Shown: piece by piece, positions 34,265 through 42,201 of the stretch
How positions within the stretch are numbered: position 1 is the first letter of the stretch
How the letters are laid out: every line of letters begins with the position of its first letter
NCBI GenBank assembly: GCA_019694455.1
Contig: JAIBBY010000032.1
Coordinates: 1 to 55,054 of the forward strand
Reading direction: 5' to 3'
DNA from: Pirellulales bacterium
Lineage (GTDB): Bacteria > Planctomycetota > Planctomycetia > Pirellulales > JAEUIK01
DNA: 55,054 nucleotides
The notes under the pieces: generated by a model
Told to the model about the DNA's origin: nothing
What the model saw: the letters and a program-made list of their open reading frames with translations, nothing else
Database searches by the model: none
Program-made: the position numbers and the translations under genes

Positions 34265-37200
34265 ATGAAATCGATCCAAAGACTGCTGGTGGCCAACCGG
34301 GGCGAAATTGCCATTCGCGTCTTTCGCACCGCCCACGAGCTGGGCATCCGCACCGTCGGCATCTTCTCCTACGAAGATCGCTACGCCTTGCACCGCTTCA
34401 AGGCCGAAGAGGCCTACCAGGTTGGCCGCGGCGGCGAGCCCATCCAAGCCTATCTCGATATCCCCGGCATCATCGAAGTCGCCCGCGACCAACAGGTCGA
34501 CGCCATCCATCCCGGCTATGGCTTTCTCTCCGAAAACCCCGATCTGGCCCGCGCCTGCGCCGCGGCGGGCATCATCTTTGTCGGCCCGCGCCCCGACATC
34601 CTCGATCAACTCGGAGACAAGGTCGTCGCCCGCCGCATTGCTGCCCAGGCCGGCGCCCCCATCCTCTCCGGTAGCGACAAGCCGTTGGCCAATGCCAAGG
34701 AAGCCGCTGCCATTGCCAGCAAACTTGGCTACCCGGTGCTGCTCAAGGCGGCCAAAGGTGGGGGCGGGCGCGGCATGCGCGTCGTCAACTCGGCCGACGA
34801 AATGGCCGCCTCGCTCGAACAAGCGCAGCGCGAGGCGCAACTGGCGTTTGGCAGCGCCGACGTCTTCTTGGAAAAGTACATCCAGCGACCGCGACATATC
34901 GAGGTGCAACTCCTCGGCGATCAGCACGGCAACCTGGTGCATCTGTACGAACGCGATTGCACCGTGCAGCGACGCCATCAAAAGGTCGTCGAGATCGCCC
35001 CCTCGTTTAATCTCGATCCCAAACTGCGCGACGCCATTCTCGATGCCGCGCTCGCCATTGGCCGCTCGGTCAACTACGAGAACGCCGGCACGGTCGAATT
35101 TCTGGTCGACTCCGACACCGATCAGTTCTACTTCATCGAGGTGAATCCGCGCATTCAGGTCGAGCACACCGTCACCGAACAGGTCACGGGGCACGACGTG
35201 GTGAAGTGCCAGATCATGGTGGCCGAAGGACGCCCGCTCTCCGATCCGGAGCTGGGCATTCATAGCCAAGGCGATGTGCGCTTGCGCGGTTACGCCTTGC
35301 AATGTCGCTTGACCACCGAGGACCCCGAGAACAACTTTCTGCCCGATTATGGCCGCATTTCCCACTATCGTTCGGCGGGCGGCATGGGAGTGCGACTCGA
35401 CGCCGGCACCGCGTTCTCTGGCGCGCTGGTCACGCCGTTCTACGATTCGTTGCTCGTCAAAGCGACCACCTGGGCCAATCGCTTTCCCGACGCGGTCCGC
35501 CGCATGGAGCGCGCCCTGCAAGAGTTTCGCGTCCGCGGCGTCAAAACGAACATTCCCTTTCTGATCAACCTGATTCAGCACCCCACGTTTCTCGCCGGCC
35601 GCTGCACCACAAAGTTCATCGACGAGACCCCCGAGCTATTCAATCTGGCCCCCCGCAAAGATCGCGCCACCAAGCTGTTCGCCTATCTGGCCGATATCAC
35701 CGTGAACGGGCATCCGCTCGTTAAAGATCGTCCCCACCACGTGCGCAGCGACGCGGCGCCCGTCCCCAAACTCGACCACACGCGCCCCATTCCGCCCGGC
35801 ACGCGCGATCGGCTCAAGGAACTGGGGCCGCAAAAGTTCAGCCAATGGGTCCGCGATCAAAAAGAACTGTTGATCACCGACACCACCATGCGCGACGCGC
35901 ATCAGTCGCTGTTGGCCACGCGGCTGCGCACCTACGACATTCTGCAAATCGCCGACGCTTACGCGCGACTGGCGCCGCAACTCTTTTCGCTCGAGATGTG
36001 GGGCGGGGCCACTTTCGACACGGCGATGCGCTTCCTCAAGGAGTGTCCCTGGGAGCGGCTCGCCCTGCTGCGCGAGCGCATCCCCAATATCCTCTTTCAA
36101 ATGCTGCTCCGCGCGTCCAACGCGGTGGGCTACTCCAACTATCCCGACAATCTGGTGAAGTCCTTCGTGCGCGAGGCGGCGTCGGCCGGCATCGACGTCT
36201 TTCGCGTCTTCGACTCGCTCAATTGGCTGCCGAACATGAAGCTCACCATCGAGGAGGTGGTCGCCAGCGGCGCCATCTGCGAGGCGGCGGTCTGCTACAC
36301 CGGCGACGTGCTCGACCCGCGGCGCGACAAGTACGACCTCAAGTACTACGTGAAGATGGCGCGCGAATTGGAAAAAATGGGCGCGCACATCGTGGCCATC
36401 AAAGATATGGCCGGCCTCTGCAAACCGTACGCCGCCAAAAAACTGGTCCAGGCCCTGCGCGACGAAATCGGCGTCCCCGTCCACTTTCACACCCACGACA
36501 CCGCCGGCGTGCAGGCCGCCAGCATCCTCGCCGCCGCTGAAGCCGGGCTCGATATCGCCGATTGCGCCTCGGCCCCCATGTCGGGCATGACCTCGCAGCC
36601 TAATCTCGACACCGTGGTCGAGTCGTTTCGCTTCACCGAGCGCGACACGCGTCTCGATCCGGCGGCGCTCCAAAATATCGCCAACTACTGGGAGGTGGTG
36701 CGCGAGTACTACACGCCGTTCGAGGCTGGCCAAAAGGCCAGCACCGCCGAGGTCTATCGCCACGAAATGCCCGGCGGACAATCGACCAATCTCTTGCAGC
36801 AAGCGCAAGCTCTGGGGCTGGGCGCTCGTTGGCACGATATCTGTCGCGTGTACGCCGATGTCAATCAACTCTTCGGCGACATTGTGAAGGTCACGCCCAG
36901 CTCAAAGGCCGTCGGCGACATGGCCCTGTTTCTGGTCGTCAACGAATTGACCATTGCCGACGTGATGGACTCCACGCGCGAGTTCGCCTTTCCCGAGTCG
37001 GTCGTCGACTTGTTGATCGGTCGCATGGGCCAACCCCCCGGCGGATTTCCGCCCGCAGTGCAACAGCGCGTCTTGCGTGGACAAAAACCGCTCACGGGCC
37101 GCCCCGGCGAGAGCCTCGTGCCGGCCGATTTCGACAAGGCGCGAGCCGAACTTGCCGAGCGCATGGGACGCGAACCCAACCAGCGCGAACTGGTCAGCTA

Positions 37201-37708
37201 CTTGATGTTCCCCAAGGTCTTCCTGGAGTTTGTCGCCCACCAGGAGCAGTACAGCGACACCAGCGTGCTGCCCACCTATGTCTTCTTCTACCGCCTCGAG
37301 CCAGGGCAAGAAGTCGCCCTCGAGCTCGACCCCGGCAAGACCCTCATCGTGCAATATCTGGCGCTGGGCGATCCGCACCCCGATGGCCAGCGCACCGTGT
37401 TCTTTGAGCTCAATGGCCAGCCGCGCAGCGTCAAAGCGGCCGACAACTCCCTCGAAGCCGAAGTCGGCCGTCGCGCCAAAGCCAATCCGCACGACCCGCG
37501 CGAGATCGGCGCCCCCATGCCCGGCATGGTGGTCAAGGTCAACGTGTCCGAGGGGGACTCGATCGCCAAGGGACAAAAGCTGCTCACGCTCGAAGCGATG
37601 AAGATGCAAACCAATCTCGCCGCCGAACGCGACGGCAAGGTGGGCGAGGTGCTGGTGCAGGCCGGCACGCAGGTCGAAACCGGTGACCTGGTGATCCGGC
37701 TCGAATAG
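34265..37708 (+). CDS. pyc: Pyruvate carboxylase
   Basis: This protein of about 1,147 residues is the complete single-chain enzyme that converts pyruvate, bicarbonate and ATP to oxaloacetate. The biotin carboxylase domain opens with LLVANRGEIAIRVFR and has the ATP loop KAAKGGGGRGMR and the EVNPRIQVEHTVTE motif. The carboxyltransferase domain carries DTTMRDAHQSLLATR and HTHDTAG. The C-terminal biotinyl domain has EAMKM with biotinylated Lys1113. The ATG at 34265 starts the conserved part; a TTG 18 bp upstream is in frame. Biotin-protein ligase, which attaches its cofactor, follows after 12 bp. Confidence 0.96.
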   Translation: MKSIQRLLVANRGEIAIRVFRTAHELGIRTVGIFSYEDRYALHRFKAEEAYQVGRGGEPIQAYLDIPGIIEVARDQQVDAIHPGYGFLSENPDLARACAAAGIIFVGPRPDILDQLGDKVVARRIAAQAGAPILSGSDKPLANAKEAAAIASKLGYPVLLKAAKGGGGRGMRVVNSADEMAASLEQAQREAQLAFGSADVFLEKYIQRPRHIEVQLLGDQHGNLVHLYERDCTVQRRHQKVVEIAPSFNLDPKLRDAILDAALAIGRSVNYENAGTVEFLVDSDTDQFYFIEVNPRIQVEHTVTEQVTGHDVVKCQIMVAEGRPLSDPELGIHSQGDVRLRGYALQCRLTTEDPENNFLPDYGRISHYRSAGGMGVRLDAGTAFSGALVTPFYDSLLVKATTWANRFPDAVRRMERALQEFRVRGVKTNIPFLINLIQHPTFLAGRCTTKFIDETPELFNLAPRKDRATKLFAYLADITVNGHPLVKDRPHHVRSDAAPVPKLDHTRPIPPGTRDRLKELGPQKFSQWVRDQKELLITDTTMRDAHQSLLATRLRTYDILQIADAYARLAPQLFSLEMWGGATFDTAMRFLKECPWERLALLRERIPNILFQMLLRASNAVGYSNYPDNLVKSFVREAASAGIDVFRVFDSLNWLPNMKLTIEEVVASGAICEAAVCYTGDVLDPRRDKYDLKYYVKMARELEKMGAHIVAIKDMAGLCKPYAAKKLVQALRDEIGVPVHFHTHDTAGVQAASILAAAEAGLDIADCASAPMSGMTSQPNLDTVVESFRFTERDTRLDPAALQNIANYWEVVREYYTPFEAGQKASTAEVYRHEMPGGQSTNLLQQAQALGLGARWHDICRVYADVNQLFGDIVKVTPSSKAVGDMALFLVVNELTIADVMDSTREFAFPESVVDLLIGRMGQPPGGFPPAVQQRVLRGQKPLTGRPGESLVPADFDKARAELAERMGREPNQRELVSYLMFPKVFLEFVAHQEQYSDTSVLPTYVFFYRLEPGQEVALELDPGKTLIVQYLALGDPHPDGQRTVFFELNGQPRSVKAADNSLEAEVGRRAKANPHDPREIGAPMPGMVVKVNVSEGDSIAKGQKLLTLEAMKMQTNLAAERDGKVGEVLVQAGTQVETGDLVIRLE

Positions 37709-37720
37709 GGGCGCCAAGGC

Positions 37721-38515
37721 ATGACCAGCACGGCGACGAGCTTCGATTTGGATCGCCTGCGCGCCGCGCCGCAGATTCGAGAATTGCGCTACTTCGACTC
37801 AATCGACTCCACCAACAGCGCCGCGCTGGCCGCGGCGCGCGAGCGCGCCGCCGAGTGTCCGGCGCTGTTTCTCACCCCCCAACAAACGGCTGGCCGTGGA
37901 CGGGGCGCCAATCGTTGGCATTCCGACCAAGGCGCGCTGACCTTCTCGCTCTTGCTCACCCCCCCGGCCGAATTGGCGCGGGCCCACTGGTCGAAGTTGG
38001 CCATCACCACCGCGGTCGCCATCTGCCGCCTGCTCGATCGCCGCGCGCCCGCCGCGCGTAGCGGTATTCGTTGGCCCAACGATGTCTACAGCGACGGCCG
38101 CAAGATCGCGGGCATCCTGGTCGAGGCGCCGGCCGTGAGCGAGGGGCCACCGCAGGTGGTGATTGGCGTGGGGTTGAACGTGAACAACAGTCTGGCCGCG
38201 GCGCCCACCGATGTGCAGGCCCGCGCCATCGCCCTAACCGACCTGGTCGGCAAGAGCGTCGATCTGACGGCGACCCTGCTGGAACTGTTGTTCGACATCG
38301 AAACCGATTTGGCTCGCCTGGCCGCGCAACATCGCAGCCTGGCCGACGACTGGAAAACGCGCTGCCTGCTCCGCGGATCGACCGTCACGTTGGAACACGG
38401 CCCAAGGCAAGTGCGCGGCTATTGCCACGGCATCGACGACGACGCATCGTTGCTGCTCGATTCTGGTCGCGGCGCCGAGCGGTTCTATGCGGGCGTGTTG
38501 CTGGCGATCGAATAG
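37721..38515 (+). CDS. birA: Biotin-[acetyl-CoA-carboxylase] ligase
   Basis: This 264-residue ligase activates biotin as biotinyl-AMP and transfers it to acceptor lysines. It shows FDSIDSTNSAAL, the biotin/AMP loop GRGRGANRWHS, RWPNDVYSDGRKIAGILVE with the catalytic Lys, and GVGLNVNN, then a small C-terminal beta domain. It has no N-terminal winged helix, so unlike E. coli BirA it should not act as a repressor. It starts 12 bp after pyruvate carboxylase, its likely main client, and the two surely form an operon. Confidence 0.92.
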   Translation: MTSTATSFDLDRLRAAPQIRELRYFDSIDSTNSAALAAARERAAECPALFLTPQQTAGRGRGANRWHSDQGALTFSLLLTPPAELARAHWSKLAITTAVAICRLLDRRAPAARSGIRWPNDVYSDGRKIAGILVEAPAVSEGPPQVVIGVGLNVNNSLAAAPTDVQARAIALTDLVGKSVDLTATLLELLFDIETDLARLAAQHRSLADDWKTRCLLRGSTVTLEHGPRQVRGYCHGIDDDASLLLDSGRGAERFYAGVLLAIE

Positions 38516-38587
38516 CCCAATTGGCACACCGCATCTGTACGGACGGCCAGCCCGGCTTGAAATCAAGAGCCGCGAAGTTCACGTTTC

Positions 38588-38603
38588 GTGACAATCCTGT
38601 CAC
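38588..38603. repeat. 16-bp palindromic site GTGACA-N4-TGTCAC
   Basis: A perfect 6-bp inverted repeat with a 4-base spacer, 73 bp after birA and 115 bp before the small ORF at 38703. Its size and symmetry fit an operator for a dimeric regulator. No T-run follows, so a terminator is less likely. Confidence 0.45.
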
Positions 38604-38614
38604 CCAGCCAGAAA

Positions 38615-38639
38615 AAGTTTGCCCTGGCGCGACTTCTCG
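38615..38639 (+). promoter_or_regulatory. Shared promoter-like motif AAGTTTGCCC-N9-TTCTCG (copy 1)
   Basis: AAGTTTGCCC at 38615-38624 and TTCTCG at 38634-38639 are separated by 9 bases. The same two words with the same spacing occur upstream of the ECF sigma gene at 40763-40787. It lies 63 bp before the small ORF at 38703. Confidence 0.45.
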
Positions 38640-38702
38640 TTAGTCTTGAAGGTGAAGACCCGCTCGATGCATCTGACGGCACTTCACCCCAAGGACACGC
38701 AC

Positions 38703-38939
38703 ATGCGATCAAACCGGTGGCGCTTGTTCCAGCAGTTGGCGGCGTGGATGCAACTTTCTCTGGAGCCGGCGCGTGTGGCGGCGCCGGTCTATCGCGATCC
38801 GGCGGAAGAACGCTTCGGCTGGCAAGGCGCACGTCGCATGCGCCGCTCACGCATGCTCGACGCCCGTCGTCAATTGCGGCTCATGCCGCGATCAACCTTG
38901 GCGCGCGCCGGACGCGACGTGCCCGGCCAAGTCGGCTAG
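38703..38939 (+). CDS. Possible small Arg-rich protein
   Basis: This 78-residue frame begins with ATG preceded by AAGGA about 8 bases upstream. It has an amphipathic start (RWRLFQQLAAWMQLSL) and a very basic second half (RRMRRSRMLDARRQLRL), with roughly a quarter Arg. No family recognised. Its last 48 bp overlap the 3' end of bioF on the opposite strand, which lowers confidence, but the upstream AAGTTTGCCC motif and palindrome suggest a transcribed unit. It could bind nucleic acid or be a structural peptide. Confidence 0.4.
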   Translation: MRSNRWRLFQQLAAWMQLSLEPARVAAPVYRDPAEERFGWQGARRMRRSRMLDARRQLRLMPRSTLARAGRDVPGQVG

Positions 38940-40082
38940 CTCGTCGAGCAGACGCTCCAGGTGCTCCGGAGTGTGCGCGTAGCTCAAACTGATTCGCAAT
39001 CGCGATTGGCCGCGCGGCACGCTGGGTGGACGGATTGCCGGCACCCATAGCCCTCGCGCGCGTAACTCCGCCGATAGCGCCAGCGCCGTGGCCTCGTCGC
39101 CGACCAATAGCGGAACGATCTGCGATTGGCTGGCGCCGATGTTCCAGCGTTGCTCAACTAGTCGCGCGCGCAGCATGGCGGCCCGTGCGAGCAAGACCTC
39201 GCGTCGCGCTGGCTCGGCTTGCACTATTTCCAAAGCGGTTCGCGCGGCCGCCGCCACCGCCGGCGGCGCCGCGGTCGAAAAGATGTAGCTCCGCGCCCGG
39301 TTGACCAATAGCTCGACGAGCGATCGCCGCCCGCACACAAAACCGCCGGCCGCGCCCAGTCCCTTGCTCAATGTGCCGATGTGAACATCCACGCGCTTGC
39401 GTACCCCCGCCAGTTCTGCCGCGCCCCGTCCGCCGCTTCCCAAAACGCCGGTGGCGTGCGCCTCGTCGACCATCAGCATCGCGCCCTGCGCAGCGGCCAG
39501 TTCGGCAATGCGGGCCAGCGGCGCCAGATCGCCATCCATGCTGAACAGTCCGTCGGTGACGATCAACCGTCGCCGCGCGCCGCGATGCTCGGCCAAGAGC
39601 GCGGCCAGGTGATCGGTGTCGCCATGCCGATACACATGGATCGCCGCGCGCGAGAGTCGGCAGCCGTCGATGATGCTGGCATGGTTGAGCGCATCGCTAA
39701 AGACGGCGTCCTCGGGTCCGACCAGCGAGACAATCGCGCCCAAATTGGCCGCGAACCCGCTGGGAAAAAGCAGCGCCGCCTCGGCGCCTTCCCACTCGGC
39801 CAGCGCCTGCTCCAACTCGCGATGCGCGGCGCGATGGCCAGATACCAAGGGGCTGGCGCCGGCGCCCACTTCGCTCGCCAGCGCCGTGCGGGCAGCGTCA
39901 ATCACTCGCGGATCGCTGGCCAGATTCAGGTAATCGTTCGACGCAAAGTTCAGCAGCGCCTTGCCACCAGCTTGTAGCGTCGCCCCAGCGCCGGCGCAAC
40001 ACGTACGTCCGCGCAGCCAGTTGGCCTCCGTCAGGCGGCGCAGTTCGCCGTCGATCCAGGCTAGCGAGTCGGCAGCGCTCAT
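38892..40082 (-). CDS. bioF: 8-amino-7-oxononanoate synthase
   Basis: This 396-residue PLP enzyme joins pimeloyl thioester and L-alanine in the first committed step of biotin ring assembly. It has FASNDYLNLASDPR, LVSGHRAAHRELE, the PLP-binding Asp206 in VDEAHATGVLG and the Schiff-base Lys240 in GTLSKGLGAAGG. 2-amino-3-ketobutyrate ligase is a close relative, but the SGHR..H..LE segment and short N-terminus fit BioF. Its start overlaps the stop of the EVE-domain gene by four bases. Pyruvate carboxylase and biotin ligase lie just next to it on the other strand. Confidence 0.85.
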   Translation of the reverse strand: MSAADSLAWIDGELRRLTEANWLRGRTCCAGAGATLQAGGKALLNFASNDYLNLASDPRVIDAARTALASEVGAGASPLVSGHRAAHRELEQALAEWEGAEAALLFPSGFAANLGAIVSLVGPEDAVFSDALNHASIIDGCRLSRAAIHVYRHGDTDHLAALLAEHRGARRRLIVTDGLFSMDGDLAPLARIAELAAAQGAMLMVDEAHATGVLGSGGRGAAELAGVRKRVDVHIGTLSKGLGAAGGFVCGRRSLVELLVNRARSYIFSTAAPPAVAAAARTALEIVQAEPARREVLLARAAMLRARLVEQRWNIGASQSQIVPLLVGDEATALALSAELRARGLWVPAIRPPSVPRGQSRLRISLSYAHTPEHLERLLDELADLAGHVASGARQG

Positions 40083-40675
40083 TTCGTCCGCCGCGTGGTG
40101 GTCTTGCGCTGGGCCTTGCCCGCAGTGGCGCGCGCTGGCGCCCGTTTGGTCTTCGCCGGGGGCGCGGCTGGGATCGCCGGCGCCGCGCTCTCGCTATGCG
40201 CCAGCTTCACAATCGCTGCGTACTCGCTGGCGCGGACCGGTTGCACCGATAGCCGCGAGCCGCGCCGCAATAGCTCCATCTCCGCCAGCGCCGGCTGGCC
40301 GCGCAGTTCGGCCAGCGAGATTGCGCGCGGAAAAATCTCCACCAGCTTCACGTCCACCATGTACCAGGTGGGCTGCTCGCGGTTCGACTTGGGATCAAAG
40401 TAGCGATCGCCGCGATCAAACGCGCTGTGATCCGGATATCCCTCGCGCACCACCGTGGCCGTCCCCACCACGGCGTTTGGCTCGGTGTTCGAGTGGTACA
40501 ACAGCACGCGGTCGCCCGGGCGAAGCTGGTCGCGCAGGTAGTTGCGGGCCTGATAATTGCGTACCCCGTTCCAAAAAGTGGTCTGGTTCTTGCTCTTGGC
40601 CAAGTCTTGGATCGAGAATTTCCCTGGCTCGGTTTTGAGCAGCCAGCACTGGCCGGCTGGTTTTTGCTGCGGCAT
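40079..40675 (-). CDS. EVE-domain protein
   Basis: This 198-residue protein has an EVE domain of the PUA-like fold in residues ~8-150: CWLLKTEPGKFSIQDL, FWNGVRNYQARNYLRD, DRVLLYHSNTEPNAVVG and the ending LRRGSRLSVQPV. EVE domains bind modified bases in DNA or RNA. The tail is Ala/Lys/Arg-rich and probably disordered. I chose the ATG at 40675 because AGGAAAT lies 9 bases before it. It is translationally coupled to bioF by an ATGA overlap, an odd functional pairing. Confidence 0.85.
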   Translation of the reverse strand: MPQQKPAGQCWLLKTEPGKFSIQDLAKSKNQTTFWNGVRNYQARNYLRDQLRPGDRVLLYHSNTEPNAVVGTATVVREGYPDHSAFDRGDRYFDPKSNREQPTWYMVDVKLVEIFPRAISLAELRGQPALAEMELLRRGSRLSVQPVRASEYAAIVKLAHSESAAPAIPAAPPAKTKRAPARATAGKAQRKTTTRRTK

Positions 40676-40762
40676 GGTGTGATTTCCTGTGAGTATTGCC
40701 CCTGATTTTAGGCGATGTTGAGCCAACGCATAACTCCCCAAACCAGTCTGGCGAAGCGACTT

Positions 40763-40787
40763 AAGTTTGCCCGGTTCAAGATTCTCG
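40763..40787 (+). promoter_or_regulatory. Shared promoter-like motif AAGTTTGCCC-N9-TTCTCG (copy 2)
   Basis: AAGTTTGCCC at 40763-40772 and TTCTCG at 40782-40787 repeat the arrangement seen at 38615-38639. It lies 125 bp before the ECF sigma factor gene, the expected place for an autoregulated ECF promoter. Confidence 0.45.
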
Positions 40788-40912
40788 CGCCGCCAGCGAA
40801 AGAACTGCCAGCCGGCGGCAACTATCTAATGGATTACGGGACAAAACCAACTCAAATCGCGCCAGAGCTCCCGATGCGAAGCGGTTTTGTGCCTGATGAG
40901 AATACGTGATTG

Positions 40913-41473
40913 ATGGAGACGGCGGACCACGACGGCCGAGCCGACAGCGAGCGCCCAACCATCGACTGGCCAGCCGAACTGGCTCGCCATGATCGTTGGC
41001 TGCGCACGGTGGTCGCTGCGCGCCTGCGCGAGCGGGCCGCGGTCGACGAGGTGCTGCAAGAAGTTCGCGTGGCGGCGCTGGCCCAACGCTCCCCACTGCG
41101 CGACGCCGATCGTATTGCCCCCTGGCTCTATCGGCTGGCGGTGTTGCAATCGCTGGTGTATCGCCGCGGGCGAGGTCGGTCGCGCAAGCTCGCCGCCGGG
41201 TACGCCATGCGAGCAGAGCACGCGGGGCGCGAACCGCTCGACCCGCTCGATTGGCTCATGGCCGACGAGCGACGCCAACTGGTGCGCGAGGCGCTGGCCG
41301 AATTGCCGCGTCGCGACACGGAGATTTTACTCCTCAAATATACGGAGAACTGGAGTTACCACGAAATTGCCGCCCATCTCGGCACCAGTCATAGCGCGGT
41401 CGAAGCCCGATTGCACCGCGCGCGAACTCGGCTCCGCGAACGATTGGCGGCGACCTGCGCGATTGAGACCTGA
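40913..41473 (+). CDS. ECF-type RNA polymerase sigma factor
   Basis: This 186-residue sigma-70 family protein has a region 2 around residues 20-80 (LRTVVAARLRERAAVDEVLQEVRVAAL, PWLYRLAVLQSLVYRRG) and a region 4 around 125-180 (LAELPRRDTEILLLKYTENWSYHEIAAHLG, then SHSAVEARLHRARTRLRERL). The ATG at 40913 is preceded directly by an in-frame TTG. Only 2 bp separate it from the next gene, which is its likely anti-sigma factor. Its promoter region carries the AAGTTTGCCC motif also found 2.1 kb upstream. Confidence 0.88.
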   Translation: METADHDGRADSERPTIDWPAELARHDRWLRTVVAARLRERAAVDEVLQEVRVAALAQRSPLRDADRIAPWLYRLAVLQSLVYRRGRGRSRKLAAGYAMRAEHAGREPLDPLDWLMADERRQLVREALAELPRRDTEILLLKYTENWSYHEIAAHLGTSHSAVEARLHRARTRLRERLAATCAIET

Positions 41474-41475
41474 CC

Positions 41476-42168
41476 ATGAACGAATGGCGTAACGAAGAAA
41501 TCGATAGCCAGCTCGAGCGCGAGCTAGACCTCTTGGTCGACGAAGAGCTAACCGACGCGCCGCGCCGTGAGCTGTTGCTCAAACTGGAGCGCACGCCCGA
41601 TGGCTGGCGCCACTGCGCGCTTGCGTTCTTGGAGGCGCAGGCCTGGCGCGAAGGCGCTCGCCAGTGGCAATCGGCGCCCATTGCGACGAGCGCCTCGCTG
41701 GCGGCTAGTCGCCCGGCCCGGCATTGGCTCCGTTCCGGCGCCACCTTCGCGGCCATGGCCGCCAGCTTTCTCATGGCGTTCGCGCTCGGTTTGGCGCTAC
41801 GCGGCCCGCACGGTCCCTTTGCCACGCGCAACCAGGTGGCAAAATCACCCAGCGCGGCCATTCAGCCCGCGCTGGTCGCCAACACACCGACGGGCGCAGC
41901 GCAATCGTCTGACCCAGCGGCCGAGTCGGCGGTAGCGGCAGACGAGCAACTCGCCTCGTCCGAGAACCATCCAGAAACAATCTGGCTGCCGACTGCCGCT
42001 GCGTCGGAAGATTTAACCTCCAGCGAGCTGATTCGCGAATTGGAACAGTACGGCCATGCGGTCGAGCGGCGACAAGTGCTGTGGCCGGTCGAACTCGACG
42101 ATGGCCGGCGGGCGCTGGTGCCGATCGAGCGCCTCGATGTGCGTTATACGGGGCTGCACTACGAATAA
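41476..42168 (+). CDS. Membrane anti-sigma factor-like protein
   Basis: This 230-residue protein has a cytosolic N-terminal domain (residues 1-75) with LDLLVDEELTDAPRRELLLKLERTPDGWRHCALAFLEAQAW, a pattern that opens planctomycete anti-sigma proteins. It lacks the HxxxCxxC zinc motif. One membrane helix follows (about 90-110, FAAMAASFLMAFALGLAL), then a Ser/Ala linker and a small extracytoplasmic domain ending in DDGRRALVPIERLDVRY. It would hold the sigma factor at the membrane until a signal arrives. It sits between the sigma gene and a PDZ protein in one operon. Confidence 0.75.
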   Translation: MNEWRNEEIDSQLERELDLLVDEELTDAPRRELLLKLERTPDGWRHCALAFLEAQAWREGARQWQSAPIATSASLAASRPARHWLRSGATFAAMAASFLMAFALGLALRGPHGPFATRNQVAKSPSAAIQPALVANTPTGAAQSSDPAAESAVAADEQLASSENHPETIWLPTAAASEDLTSSELIRELEQYGHAVERRQVLWPVELDDGRRALVPIERLDVRYTGLHYE

Positions 42169-42201
42169 CCGTGGGGGGCCAACCTGGAAAGGAACTTGTC
42201 T

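Noticed and set aside
34106..35581. 491-residue frame opposite the start of pyruvate carboxylase
   Set aside because: Antisense to the biotin carboxylase domain, with no independent features.
40773..40795. tRNA-like T-arm (GGTTCAAGA followed by a GCCGCCA-like end)
   Set aside because: The five bases on each side of the loop do not pair and no acceptor or anticodon stem can be built.
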